From Nodosilinea sp. FACHB-141 (GTDB lineage: Bacteria; Cyanobacteriota; Cyanobacteriia; Phormidesmidales; Phormidesmidaceae): a stretch of 64,000 bases of DNA. Made by a program: the position numbers and the translations under genes. Below, one piece after another: positions 17,325 through 26,187 of the stretch (position 1 is the stretch's first letter; the number at the start of each line of letters is the position of its first letter). The notes below the pieces were generated by a model. It ran no database searches. It was given only the letters and a program-made list of their open reading frames with translations, and had not been told where the DNA came from. The DNA is taken from contig NZ_JACJPP010000003.1 of assembly GCF_014696135.1 (NCBI RefSeq), positions 1-64,000 on the forward strand, written 5' to 3'.

Positions 17325-17816
17325 ATGTCAATGTCAATCCCCATCACTATTCGAATTAGCAGTCCTGCAGAAGATGCCATAATTGCCCAGCATTTCTACC
17401 GCATGTGGTGCGACCTAGGCGTGGATGAAAACGACATTCAACCCGACTGGCTCACCATAGGGCTGGAGTTTATCGATCAGGCCCGGCGCACCCTCAACTA
17501 CCAAGCCTTTGTCGCTGAGGCTGAGGGAAACATTGTGGGCTCGGTCAGTGGACAGCGCTTTACCGGGCTGTATCCCCCAGTTTTGTCACCCACCCATCGC
17601 CAGTACGGTTACATCTGGGGCGTTTATGTGGAGCCTGCCTACCGCAATCAGGGAGTTGCCACCCGGCTGACCCAGCTAATGGTGGAATATCTCCAAGAAA
17701 TCGGCTGCACCAAAGCCGTGCTCAATGCCGCCCCCCAGGCGCGGTCGCTCTACCAAAAGCTGGGCTTTAGCGAGAGCAATCTGATGGAACTCAATCTCGT
17801 ATCCCAGGAGGGCTAG
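17325..17816 (+). CDS. GNAT-family N-acetyltransferase
   Basis: A 163-residue GNAT protein with the acetyl-CoA loop YRNQGVATRL and the terminal LYQKLGF motif. It starts 38 bp after the first GNAT gene and its stop directly touches the ATG of the transglutaminase-like gene, so the set is probably one transcript. Unlike the first GNAT gene its composition matches the surrounding DNA, so the two are not a recent tandem duplication. An alternative ATG lies two codons downstream. Substrate is unknown. Confidence 0.88.
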   Translation: MSMSIPITIRISSPAEDAIIAQHFYRMWCDLGVDENDIQPDWLTIGLEFIDQARRTLNYQAFVAEAEGNIVGSVSGQRFTGLYPPVLSPTHRQYGYIWGVYVEPAYRNQGVATRLTQLMVEYLQEIGCTKAVLNAAPQARSLYQKLGFSESNLMELNLVSQEG

Positions 17817-18440
17817 ATGTCGATTGCCTTACCGATTGCTCTAATTTCTGAGTCGGCTAGGCTGGCCGACTATCAGGCGCCATCGACGGTAGTGGATAGT
17901 GAGCACCCGGTCATTGCTGATCGGGCGCGATCGCTCACCACAGCGGCCACTTCACCCGTAGAGCAGATCAAGCTTGTCTACGAGTGGGTGCGCGATGCGA
18001 TCGCCCACACCTATGACATCCAAGCCGAACTCGTCACCTGCACCGCCTCCGAAGTGCTGGCCCAGGGCCACGGCTTCTGCTTTGCCAAGGCCCATCTGCT
18101 GGCGGCCCTACTGCGCCACTGCGGCATCCCCACCGGGTTTTGCTACCAGCGGCTCGTGTTTGACGACGCCCAGCCCACCCGCTATACCCTGCACGGCCTC
18201 AACGCCGTCTACCTAGCCGAGCTAGACCGCTGGGTGCGGCTCGATGCGCGGGGCAATAAGCCTGGGGTGCAGGCCGAGTTTGACAGCGATCGCGAACAGC
18301 TCGCCTTCCCCATCCGCCCCCACCTCGGTGAAGTTGACTATCCCACCATCTACACCCAACCCAACCCTCTAGTCGTCACCGCCCTACAAACCCACCCCAC
18401 CGCCGCCGATCTAATTGCCCACCTGCCCGCCGTCCTCTAG
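17817..18440 (+). CDS. Transglutaminase-like cysteine protease-fold protein
   Basis: This 207-residue protein has the Cys-His-Asp arrangement of the transglutaminase-like superfamily: C88 in GHGFCFAKAHL, H126 in LHGLNAVYL and D143 in RLDARGNK. Bacterial members are usually peptidases or amidases and not protein cross-linkers. No signal peptide is seen. It begins immediately after the GNAT stop codon with no spacer, which suggests translational coupling. The partner substrate is unknown. Confidence 0.87.
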   Translation: MSIALPIALISESARLADYQAPSTVVDSEHPVIADRARSLTTAATSPVEQIKLVYEWVRDAIAHTYDIQAELVTCTASEVLAQGHGFCFAKAHLLAALLRHCGIPTGFCYQRLVFDDAQPTRYTLHGLNAVYLAELDRWVRLDARGNKPGVQAEFDSDREQLAFPIRPHLGEVDYPTIYTQPNPLVVTALQTHPTAADLIAHLPAVL

Positions 18441-18468
18441 CCCATCCACCCCTTACCCATCCATTCCT

Positions 18469-19128
18469 ATGTCCCCAGAATCCTTCTCCCCCACCCCCCG
18501 CACTCAAGTCAAGCGCCTTCCCCAACGGGCCAGCTACGATCGCCCCCAGGCCCACGCCATTCTCGATGAAGGGCTAGTCTGCCACTTAGGCTTTGTTGCT
18601 CAGGGACAACCCTTTGTCATCCCCACCGCCTACGGTCGCATGGGCGATCGGGTCTACATCCACGGCTCCCCCGCCAGTCGCCTGTTGACCACGCTGGAGC
18701 AAGGGGTGGAGGTCTGCCTCACCGTCACCCTGCTCGACGGGCTGGTGTTGGCGCGATCGGCGTTTCACCACTCGATGAATTACCGCTCGGTGGTGCTGTT
18801 TGGCACCGCCACCCGGGTAGACGATGCCAACGAAAAACTGACGGCGCTTAAAGCTTTTACCGACCACGTTGTACCTGGCCGTTGGGATGAAGTGCGCCCG
18901 CCCACCACCTCAGAATTGGTGGGTACCCTGGTGCTGGCCCTGCCCATTGCCGAGGCCTCGGTCAAAGTGCGCATCGGTCCGCCCCTCGATGCCGCTGCCG
19001 ACTATGCCCTACCGGTCTGGGCAGGGGAAATTCCCCTAGCGGTCACCGCCGCTGCCCCTATTACCGATCCCCAGTGCTCGCCGAAAGTCGCTATTCCTGA
19101 CTACGCCCAGCGCTATCGGCGGGGATGA
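18469..19128 (+). CDS. PNPOx-like FMN-binding split-barrel protein
   Basis: A 219-residue protein of the pyridoxamine 5'-phosphate oxidase-like superfamily, resembling the NimA/Pyridox_ox_2 group. Typical landmarks are VCHLGFVAQGQPFVIPTAY, VYIHGSPASR and SMNYRSVVLFG. The family binds FMN or heme between two subunits; residues for true pyridoxamine oxidation cannot be confirmed. The ATG at 18469 is preferred to an upstream in-frame ATG lying inside the previous gene. It ends the GNAT/transglutaminase transcript and is followed by a terminator. Its linkage with a MocR regulator suggests a connection to B6 or amine metabolism. Confidence 0.85.
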   Translation: MSPESFSPTPRTQVKRLPQRASYDRPQAHAILDEGLVCHLGFVAQGQPFVIPTAYGRMGDRVYIHGSPASRLLTTLEQGVEVCLTVTLLDGLVLARSAFHHSMNYRSVVLFGTATRVDDANEKLTALKAFTDHVVPGRWDEVRPPTTSELVGTLVLALPIAEASVKVRIGPPLDAAADYALPVWAGEIPLAVTAAAPITDPQCSPKVAIPDYAQRYRRG

Positions 19129-19149
19129 TGTGTTGATAAATTAGCTTTT

Positions 19150-19205
19150 GGGCGTGATCAAGAATCGGTATTGTTCCCACATAGTATTCGCTTCACGCCC
19201 TTTTT
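19150..19205 (+). terminator. Terminator after the PNPOx-like gene
   Basis: GGGCGTGA at 19150-19157 pairs perfectly with TCACGCCC at 19193-19200, immediately followed by TTTTTC. The 35-base loop is long, but the stem plus T-run placed 21 bp after a stop codon support an intrinsic terminator. Confidence 0.6.
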
Positions 19206-19347
19206 CTTACCTTCTTTAACCCCTACACAAAATTTAAATATATTCAGCTATTTCTAGGCAAAAAGAGCTACCAGGTCAAGATTTCTCTCTTCCAAAACAT
19301 CGATTCATCTCTACAACAAACAAGAAGGCACTGTATGTAATCACAGC

Positions 19348-20633
19348 CTAATCAATACAGGCTGCCTCACCCTTTTCTTGTGAGCTAAGATTTGAGTTTT
19401 GTCCTTGGCTAGATAGCTTTTCACGAAGCCCTACCATGCGGGTATAGGCTTGCCAGTTAGCTGCTTTGCGCTTTAGTTTTTCCTTCAGCGGCTTAGCAGC
19501 CAAAGCGTAGCCGCCATCAGCCCCATCGACAAAGTGAACTTCATGCCCACTGCGCTCAAATACCAGACACGTCATCAAAGCTCGATCTGAAACATGTATG
19601 CCATAGACAAGATTGCCTTCGCGCGATTGAGTCTCAAGGTAGTCGGTCAGCTTTTCTCGCTGATTGGTATCGCCTGAGATGATCATCCGCAACATGTCAT
19701 CAAATTTTTTGTAGTCACTGGCAGCCTGAACCAACTGCTTATACGAGCCCCAGTTGACACCGCCAGCTTTAAGATTAAACCGCATATAGATCGAACCCAA
19801 AATGTTATCGATCTTAAGGCTCCAGATATAGCGCCAGCGAGATAGCCAGTTGGAAGGCTGCGATCGCAGCTTGGCTTGGGGAAGCAGTTTCTCAGTTTTT
19901 AGGGATAGATTGAGATTCTGTAGCCCAACTGGATGAAAGTCATCCTCAGTGCCATAGATCTCTTGGATCTTCTCAAGCACATCGTGATACAAGGCATTAT
20001 TTGCCGCTGGGCTATGGGCGGTTGCTAGCACCAGCAGCGTAACCGTTTCCCATACCTGCTGGCAATATCTTGCCAGCGACACTCCAATCCTGCCAGATTC
20101 GCCTCGGAAATTTTGGCATCACTGATTTGATAGCGACCAGCCGTTTCAGAAGATTTCACTAATTCCGTTGCGTAGTTTAATCCCCCGCCGACAAAAACAG
20201 CCTGGTGATACTGCTCTGCCACCTTGAGCTTTGCCAGCTTCACCTCAAACTCTGCTTGGCTAGCCGTTGTCACTGGAACAATTCCCACCCGTAGCTCAAG
20301 GTTAAATTCCCTTTGGGCTAGCTGTTGCAGGGCTAGCAGAGGCGACTTTACCTTCTCTAACACAGTAGGGGGAATTAGAAGAGAAGCCCCATCTCCGCCA
20401 AAAACATAGGGAATCTCCAACGGTTTGACAGCGTTGAGTACCGCTGCAATAGAAGAAGCGCCTAAGAGATTGACTTCTTTATAGCGACCGGCCTCAATGG
20501 CCTCCGTAGAACCCCTAACATCCGCGATGATGATGTACCAGTCACTTGGTACTGGCAGCAGATTGTTGGCATCAATCGCACTGAGCAAATTGTCTATGGC
20601 AGGAAGGTTGGCATAGAAACGTTCTGTAGACAT
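19348..20633 (-). pseudogene. Frameshifted DUF3095 gene
   Basis: Two overlapping frames together make one DUF3095 protein of about 400 residues. The N-terminal part runs from the ATG at 20633 to a stop at 20025 and contains DWYIIIADVRGSTEAI and FGGDGASLLIPP, reminiscent of a class III nucleotidyl cyclase core. The C-terminal part continues in another frame from about 20050 to 19348, beginning VWETVTLLVLA. The break is at 20049-20052: adding one G to the GGG of TATGGGAAACGG restores a continuous Y-G-E-T-V-T. Either the gene is inactivated, or the base was lost in sequencing. The phase is wrong for a classical -1 slippery heptamer. Composition is AT-richer than neighbours. Family function is unknown. 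Confidence 0.75.
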
Positions 20634-20988
20634 ACTTTTGAGCAGATGCTGTGTGAACAGAAGTTCCAGAAAGGCGCTCTGTTGGATTGACTAGTTAAGT
20701 GTGCCCAGATATACAACAAAAACACCTCTTTTCCCTTCACGCACAAGCGCATTGGTCACCAAGTTGAGTCAAAACAGAACAAATTTATTGAAGCTAGAAA
20801 TTGCTAGGCTATCTCCATCCAACAAGATTGGCAATTGGTCGTCAAATGGCTGAGCAATGGCTCAATACCACAGAGCGAACCCTAAATCGTGACAAAAATC
20901 TAACTTTTATAAATACCTTCGTTAAATCTTCGCTCATAACGTTTTTGAGGCTATAACTTTACAAAAAGTATGCACAAAATTTATACCG
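20634..20988. other. AT-rich spacer upstream of the DUF3095 gene
   Basis: About 355 bp of low-GC sequence with no gene. It should hold the promoter of the leftward DUF3095 gene, and its right end receives the terminator of ssb. No clear operator or structured RNA was recognised. Confidence 0.5.
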
Positions 20989-21028
20989 AAAAAAGTCGTC
21001 TACAGCTTTACATTCTGTAGACGACTTT
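20989..21028 (-). terminator. Terminator of the ssb transcript
   Basis: A perfect 14-bp stem (20992-21005 with 21015-21028, sequence AAAGTCGTCTACAG and its complement) with a 9-base loop is followed on the minus strand by six T residues (20994-20989). It lies about 75 bp beyond the ssb stop codon and is a textbook intrinsic terminator. Confidence 0.85.
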
Positions 21029-21102
21029 CTAAAACCTTGACTCAAGGTGTATCGGTGCTTTTGCTTTTACCCAGCAACTTTATACATTCCCTTTTATGCG
21101 AA

Positions 21103-21570
21103 CTAAAAAGGAATGTCGTCGTAGCTGGGGGCAGGGGTGGACGGCGGTGGGGTTGCTGGAGCCGCCGGGGCTGCCGGACGAGCGGCTGCCGGACGGGAGG
21201 CCGCCGGACTAGGCGTGGCTACAGGAACTGCAACGGCAGCCGGAGGGGCCATGGGCATGGTGTTGAGCTCACCCACTGCGTAGATGCGCTGCACGGTCAT
21301 TTCGACCTGCTTTTCTTTGTAGCCCTGGGGGCTATCGACCACGTTCATGGCTAGGCGGCCTTCTAGCAGCACTCGCTGGCCCGCATGGTACTGGGCCTGA
21401 ATGTCTTGGGCTAGGTTGCCCCAGCCGACCACCTTCATCTGCGAGGAGGGGTCGCCCTCTTTTAATCCTGGAAACTGCACCACAAACTCGGCCACGGGAG
21501 TTTGATTGTCGGAGGTGTAGCGCAGCTGGGGCGACTGCACGATCTCGGCCATTAGTAGGCAATTGTTCAT
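21103..21570 (-). CDS. ssb: Single-stranded DNA-binding protein
   Basis: This 155-residue SSB has an N-terminal OB fold (about 1-105; MAEIVQSPQLRYT, VVGWGNLAQ, VLLEGRL), a Pro/Ala-rich disordered linker (about 110-148) and the acidic tip D-D-I-P-F that recruits replication and repair proteins. It coats single-stranded DNA, normally as a tetramer. Its ATG overlaps the stop of the upstream sugar nucleotidyltransferase gene by four bases (ATGA), an odd coupling between DNA maintenance and sugar metabolism. A strong terminator follows. Cyanobacterial SSBs have this N-terminal MAEI sequence, so the identification is firm, though other copies may exist in the genome. Confidence 0.93.
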   Translation of the reverse strand: MNNCLLMAEIVQSPQLRYTSDNQTPVAEFVVQFPGLKEGDPSSQMKVVGWGNLAQDIQAQYHAGQRVLLEGRLAMNVVDSPQGYKEKQVEMTVQRIYAVGELNTMPMAPPAAVAVPVATPSPAASRPAAARPAAPAAPATPPPSTPAPSYDDIPF

Positions 21571-24098
21571 AGCGGCATGGGCTCCTTGATCCCCTGTTCT
21601 TTCTCAATGAAGGTTTGGACGTGCTGCTGGTATTTGGCCAGGGTGCAGTCGAGCCATTCGCGGCTCTGGCTGTTGCCGTAGATATGTACCAGGGGCTCGC
21701 CCGCGTCGGGCAGCACCAGCACCCAATCGTCGGGGTTGTCACCTAAGATTTTAACGCCGTCGATCAGCTCTAGACGCTCGGGCGGGTTATCTTCTACCAA
21801 ATAGCGCATCAGAGCACCTTTCACCGTCCAGGGGCAGCGCAGGGTTTGCATGCGGTAGGCCATACGGGGCAGGTCTGACCAAATCTGGCCGAGCGATCGC
21901 TGCTGTAGGCTCAAAATCTCAATCAGCTTGGCAATGCAGAACATGGCGTCAAAGCCGGGGTGCAGCTCGGGGAAGATAAAGCCCATTTCGCCGCTGCCGC
22001 CCAGCACCACGTTGGGGTTGCTCTGACAGGCTTCCATCAGGGCCGTGGGATTGGCCTTGGTGCGAATCACGCGCCCGTCGTGGCGGCGGGCAATGTGCTC
22101 GATCGCTCCTGAGGTGTGCACCGGCACCACAATGGTGCCGCGGGGGTTGGTAGTCAGCATCATGTGGGCCATCAGCGAGGTCAGCACTTCGCCGCGAATG
22201 CGGGTGCCCACCTCATCGACCAAAATCAGCTGTTCGCCGTTGGCCGACACCTGGGCTCCAAAGGTGGCCCGCAGCGCTTGCACCACCTGACCAAGCTGGC
22301 TGAGCATGACCTCGCGCTCGTCGTTGGAGAGGGCAACCTGACGCAGGCTGGCGTTGAGCACCACTGCGTCGCAATCAAACTTGCCAAGAATCTGGGGCAG
22401 CACTGCCCCGGCCACAGCGTAGAGGTAGTCGATCACCACCTTGGCCTGGCTATTGGTCACGGCCTGAATATTGAGGTGCTTCTCAAAGGCGGTGGTGTAG
22501 GTGGAGACGACATCGGTGGGGTTGGTGACGGTGCCGATTTCGTGGACGGGCGATCGCCGCAAATCTTCCTTAAAGTAGGCACCCTCGATTTTCTTCTCTT
22601 TGCCCTTAGAGATATCGATGCCCTTCTCGTCAAAGAATTCAATCAGCACGTAGTCGGGGCGATCGGGGTGCAGCCGCACGTGAATGCCTCCGGCAACGCC
22701 CATCGCCGCCAGCATGCTGCGGGCCACCGGAATTGCCGTCGCCTCAAGGTTTTGGATATTGATGCCAACGGACATCAGGCCCGCGATCAGCGATCGCGAC
22801 ACCATGCGTGAGATGCTGCGCTGATCGCGCGACACCGTAACCTGGGAGCCGGGCTTGAGGGTAGAGCCGTAGGCCGCCCCCAGCTTGACCGCAAACTCGG
22901 GGGTGATGTCGATGTTAGCTAGCCCAGCCACCCCCCGCTGGCCAAACAGATTGCGCTGCGCCGTGTTGCCCCAGATAAGGTTGATGTTCAACGTTGCACC
23001 TGACTCGATTTGCTTGCTCGGCCAGACTCGCACGCCAGGGCTGATTTGCGCCTCTTCGCCCACCGAAGACAAAGGACCGATCACCGCCCCTTCCAGCACG
23101 TGGGAGCGGCGGTCAACCCGCGCCCCTCGGGCAATGGTGCAGGCCCGCAGGTGCACTTCATCGCCCACAATCGCGCCATTCCAGACAATCGGTCGCTTGA
23201 GGTCGGCATCGCAACCGATGGTGATGTTGTCACCAATCACGGTGCCCGGTTCGAGCACCGTGCGGGCACCGATGCGGCAGTTGTTGCCAATCATCACCGG
23301 CGGCTGAATCTGAACCGTTGGATCTATCTGGGTATTGTCACCGATCCATACGCCGGGAGATGTCTCAGGGTATGCATAATTGACCACCACTTTGCGGTAC
23401 AGGGCGTCGTATTGGGCCTCGCGGTAGGCCTCCAGGTGGCCGACATCACACCAGTAGCCGCTAGCCACGTAGCCGTACATGGGTTCCCCCTTCTCCAACA
23501 GCAGGGGAAACAGATCCTTGGAGAAGTCAGACTCTTCGTTGTCGGGCAGGTAGTCGAGCACCTCGGGTTCGAAAATATAGGTGCCAGTATTCACCGTGTC
23601 AGAAAAAATTTCGCTGGTGGAGGGCTTTTCTAAAAACCGCTTGATGCGCCCCTCTTCGTCGGTGATCACCACGCCAAACTCGATCGGGTTGGGCACCCGA
23701 GTCAGCACCAGAGTAGCTTTAGCGCCCTTTTGCCGGTGAAACGCGATCGCCGCACTGAGGTCAAAGTCGGTGACGCTGTCGCCGCTAATCACCAAAAACG
23801 TGTCGGTGAGCAGGTCGGCAATATTCTTGACGCAGCCCGCCGTACCTAAGGGCTGGTCTTCTTCGACGGCGTAGGTCATCTGCACGCCAAAATCGCGGCC
23901 ATCGCTAAAGTAGTTGCGCATCACATCGGGCAGGTAAAAGAGGGTGGCGATCACCTCATCAATGCCGTGGCGCTTGAGCAGATTGACGATGTGTTCGGCG
24001 ATGGGGCGGTTAAGGATCGGCACCATGGGCTTGGGCAAGTCACAGGTTAGAGGCCGTAAACGGGTTCCTGAACCACCGGCCATTAGCACTGCGCGCAT
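21567..24098 (-). CDS. Sugar nucleotidyltransferase/phosphomannomutase-like fusion
   Basis: This 843-residue protein has three parts. Residues 1-240 form a nucleotidyltransferase with GGSGTRLRPLT and KPMVP, as in mannose-1-phosphate guanylyltransferases. Residues about 250-370 form a left-handed beta-helix of hexapeptide repeats. Residues about 375-840 have the phosphohexomutase fold. In the mutase part I see no TASHNP-type phosphoserine loop; the corresponding region reads GGIHVRLHP. I also see no DGDGDR metal loop. It may therefore be a regulatory or structural domain. Such fusions are common in cyanobacteria and are annotated as mannose-1-phosphate guanylyltransferase. AAGGAG lies six bases before the ATG. 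It is translationally coupled to ssb by a 4-bp overlap. Confidence 0.9.
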   Translation of the reverse strand: MRAVLMAGGSGTRLRPLTCDLPKPMVPILNRPIAEHIVNLLKRHGIDEVIATLFYLPDVMRNYFSDGRDFGVQMTYAVEEDQPLGTAGCVKNIADLLTDTFLVISGDSVTDFDLSAAIAFHRQKGAKATLVLTRVPNPIEFGVVITDEEGRIKRFLEKPSTSEIFSDTVNTGTYIFEPEVLDYLPDNEESDFSKDLFPLLLEKGEPMYGYVASGYWCDVGHLEAYREAQYDALYRKVVVNYAYPETSPGVWIGDNTQIDPTVQIQPPVMIGNNCRIGARTVLEPGTVIGDNITIGCDADLKRPIVWNGAIVGDEVHLRACTIARGARVDRRSHVLEGAVIGPLSSVGEEAQISPGVRVWPSKQIESGATLNINLIWGNTAQRNLFGQRGVAGLANIDITPEFAVKLGAAYGSTLKPGSQVTVSRDQRSISRMVSRSLIAGLMSVGINIQNLEATAIPVARSMLAAMGVAGGIHVRLHPDRPDYVLIEFFDEKGIDISKGKEKKIEGAYFKEDLRRSPVHEIGTVTNPTDVVSTYTTAFEKHLNIQAVTNSQAKVVIDYLYAVAGAVLPQILGKFDCDAVVLNASLRQVALSNDEREVMLSQLGQVVQALRATFGAQVSANGEQLILVDEVGTRIRGEVLTSLMAHMMLTTNPRGTIVVPVHTSGAIEHIARRHDGRVIRTKANPTALMEACQSNPNVVLGGSGEMGFIFPELHPGFDAMFCIAKLIEILSLQQRSLGQIWSDLPRMAYRMQTLRCPWTVKGALMRYLVEDNPPERLELIDGVKILGDNPDDWVLVLPDAGEPLVHIYGNSQSREWLDCTLAKYQQHVQTFIEKEQGIKEPMPL

Positions 24099-24417
24099 TA
24101 GAGTCTCCTTGCTGCGTAAACATTCCTGATGGGGTTGCCCCAGCTCTAGCTAGGGCTCTCAACCAAACACCGAACACAACCATCGACAGGGATATCCATA
24201 ACATTACTCCGCCATTGATCTACTCAAAGATAGATTAGAGTAAATGTACACGATCTATGCTTTACCGCGAGTGAGATCTGTTTCGCCCTGCCACGACCGT
24301 TCTCTCGCGCCGCGTCTTGGGAGCAAACGTTTGAAAAAGTGAGGCAATGGCGGGCAACCAGGAGCAACGTTGGTATTGTAGAAGCATAGGTGAACCGGGT
24401 AGAAAGGAGCAGTGACT
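24099..24417. promoter_or_regulatory. Divergent promoter region
   Basis: This 319-bp spacer lies between the leftward nucleotidyltransferase gene and the rightward small membrane protein gene. It holds ribosome binding sites at both ends (AAGGAG at 24404-24409 for the rightward gene). A TACTC-N12-GAGTA inverted repeat near 24220-24243 is a possible operator. No other structure was recognised. Confidence 0.45.
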
Positions 24418-24600
24418 ATGGGTACATTGATCGCGCTTTTGTTAGCCGTTATCTATGGCGGCGGCGCTTTTAAGTTTTGGACAGGGTTCAACCGCACCAA
24501 CTTTACCGATGGCAGGGTTAAGTTCACTCTGCTGTGGCCGCTGTTTTTGGCCCTTAACAAGTCGTACCGCCAGAACTTTAGCCGGGCTCTGAAAGGATGA
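24418..24600 (+). CDS. Small membrane protein coupled to a methyltransferase
   Basis: A 60-residue protein with one N-terminal hydrophobic helix (about 3-22, GTLIALLLAVIYGGGAF) and a conserved-looking basic tail. The ATG at 24418 is eight bases after AAGGAG; a GTG two codons earlier is too close to the binding site. The stop overlaps the methyltransferase ATG by four bases (ATGA). No family was recognised. Strong ribosome binding site, coupling and normal codon use make it a real gene. A membrane anchor or partner for the methyltransferase is a guess. Confidence 0.72.
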   Translation: MGTLIALLLAVIYGGGAFKFWTGFNRTNFTDGRVKFTLLWPLFLALNKSYRQNFSRALKG

Positions 24601-25298
24601 GCCGCCTGCCCGCCGCCGACCCCTCCCCGTGGGGCGCCCAGGTGCAGGCTGTGGCCCGACGCTACGACCACGAGTTTGGCGGCAAGGCATTCGACCTACC
24701 CCCCGAGGTAGAAGAAATGGCGGTGTTCCAAGACTGGATTGCCGGTACGCTGACGCCGCGTATTTCGACACCCTTCTGGGAGTCGGTCAAGCCCCGCAAG
24801 CGCGATCGCTGCCTGGATATCGGCTGCGGCATCAGCTTTTTGATCTACCCCTGGCGAGAATGGGAGGCACTGTTTCAGGGCCACGAAATTAGCTCGGTGG
24901 CTTGCGCTGCGCTAACCGCTCGCGGCCCTCAGCTCAACTCGAAGCTGTTTAAGGGCGTCACCCAAGGCCCCGCCCACCGGCTGGAGTATGAGCCTCACAC
25001 TTTCGACATGGCGATCGCCACGGGCGTCAGCTGCTACTACCCCGCCGACTATTGGGCCACGGTGCTGCAACAGGTGAAAAAGGTCCTCAAGCCCGGCGGC
25101 TGGTTTTTGTTCGACGCCATCAACCCCGAAGCCGAGCTGGCCGAACCCTGGGCCATTCTCGAAACCTACTTAGGAGCCGAGGTGTATTTAGAAGACCTCG
25201 ATCGCTGGCCTGCCCTAGTCAAAGCCGAAGGCGCACGGGTTGTTTCTACCAAAGACTATGAGCTGTTTCGCCTCTTTAAGGTGAAGTGGGACGCTTAG
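24597..25298 (+). CDS. Class I SAM-dependent methyltransferase
   Basis: This 233-residue Rossmann methyltransferase has the SAM motif LDIGCGISFLI (about 80-90), an acidic residue after strand 2, and a post-motif segment KPGGWFLFDAINPE. The N-terminal 60 residues include a partly helical cap. The substrate is unknown; the sequence does not match a named cofactor-pathway enzyme that I recognise. It is translationally coupled to the small membrane protein before it, which may position it at the membrane. The gap to the next lipoprotein gene is 43 bp, so all three could share a transcript. Confidence 0.85.
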   Translation: MSRLPAADPSPWGAQVQAVARRYDHEFGGKAFDLPPEVEEMAVFQDWIAGTLTPRISTPFWESVKPRKRDRCLDIGCGISFLIYPWREWEALFQGHEISSVACAALTARGPQLNSKLFKGVTQGPAHRLEYEPHTFDMAIATGVSCYYPADYWATVLQQVKKVLKPGGWFLFDAINPEAELAEPWAILETYLGAEVYLEDLDRWPALVKAEGARVVSTKDYELFRLFKVKWDA

Positions 25299-25341
25299 TT
25301 TGCGCTACCATTAGCGGCGACATTTGGTCGAGAGGTCGCGC

Positions 25342-26082
25342 ATGGGCTTGGGTTCGGGAAACGCCAAACTGGGGCTAGGACTGCTGCTGTTAGCGCTACT
25401 GGGTAGCTGCAATCGGGGCGCTGAGGTCTCCGACGCAGCATCGGTTGCAGCCGAGAGCACGCCTACGGCTGCAACCGATGCTGCGGCACTAGCGGAGGAT
25501 GGCGGCTATCGTTCGACGCCCATTGACCCCATTCGCACCGCTCAGCTGGTGACCCAGGGGGAGGGATCACAAGTGAATCTGCGATCGCAGCCCACCACCC
25601 AATCTGACTCGCGAGGCTATGGCCTTGGCGGCGACGTGGTGACGCTGCTGCGCCTGGCCGAGGGCGAAGGGGGCCTGAGTTGGTACTACGTCAAGTTTGC
25701 TCAATCCGAAGCCGAGGGCTGGGTACGAGGCGACTTTATCGACACCAGCGCCCAGGTTGCTGCGCCGTCTCCCACCGTTGAAGAAATCACCACTGGCCCC
25801 TGCGGAGACAACCGACCGGAGGCGTTTTTTGAAACTAAATCCTTTAATATTCACCTGTGCCAAACTCCCCAGGGGCTGAGCTACATCGGCACCAACAAAA
25901 CCAACAACAAAACCCTCACTACCACCGACGTGCGCGATAGCCAGGGTACCTACATTGCCATCGACGGCAACCAGCAATACCACGTTAGCGATCAGGCCCT
26001 AGCGGTGTACCAGGTGAACGGCGGTAGCTACGACCAGCTCGAAGGCGAAGACGTGATTCGCCACGAGCGGTTTTTGTACTGA
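25342..26082 (+). CDS. SH3-domain lipoprotein
   Basis: This 246-residue protein has a lipoprotein signal with lipobox L-L-G-S-C, Cys23 being the acylated residue. It has an Ala/Thr-rich linker, a bacterial SH3 domain (about 65-125; VNLRSQPTTQSDSRGYGLGG, WYYVKFA, GWVRGDFI) and a C-terminal beta-rich domain with two cysteines. The ATG at 25342 is preferred to a TTG at 25324. SH3b domains bind cell-wall peptides, so an envelope role at the peptidoglycan is likely. The C-terminal domain resembles small cyanobacterial envelope domains but is not one that I can name. Confidence 0.82.
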   Translation: MGLGSGNAKLGLGLLLLALLGSCNRGAEVSDAASVAAESTPTAATDAAALAEDGGYRSTPIDPIRTAQLVTQGEGSQVNLRSQPTTQSDSRGYGLGGDVVTLLRLAEGEGGLSWYYVKFAQSEAEGWVRGDFIDTSAQVAAPSPTVEEITTGPCGDNRPEAFFETKSFNIHLCQTPQGLSYIGTNKTNNKTLTTTDVRDSQGTYIAIDGNQQYHVSDQALAVYQVNGGSYDQLEGEDVIRHERFLY

Positions 26083-26187
26083 GGCAGGTTTTGCGCGATC
26101 GCGGGCTTACAACTGCTGACAGCCTGGGACTGTAGAGGTCTCAGGCTATCTGAGCTATCTAGGTTTAGCGCTTAGGCCACTGCTAGC

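Noticed and set aside
20045..20056. Programmed -1 frameshift at GGGAAAC in the DUF3095 gene
   Set aside because: The heptamer is in the wrong phase (GGG AAA C and not G GGA AAC), and tRNA re-pairing after the shift would be poor; a mutation or sequencing error is simpler.
22116..22811. A long plus-strand frame (231 codons) inside the nucleotidyltransferase fusion
   Set aside because: Antisense shadow with His/Gly/Val-rich sequence and no family features; the minus-strand gene is certain.
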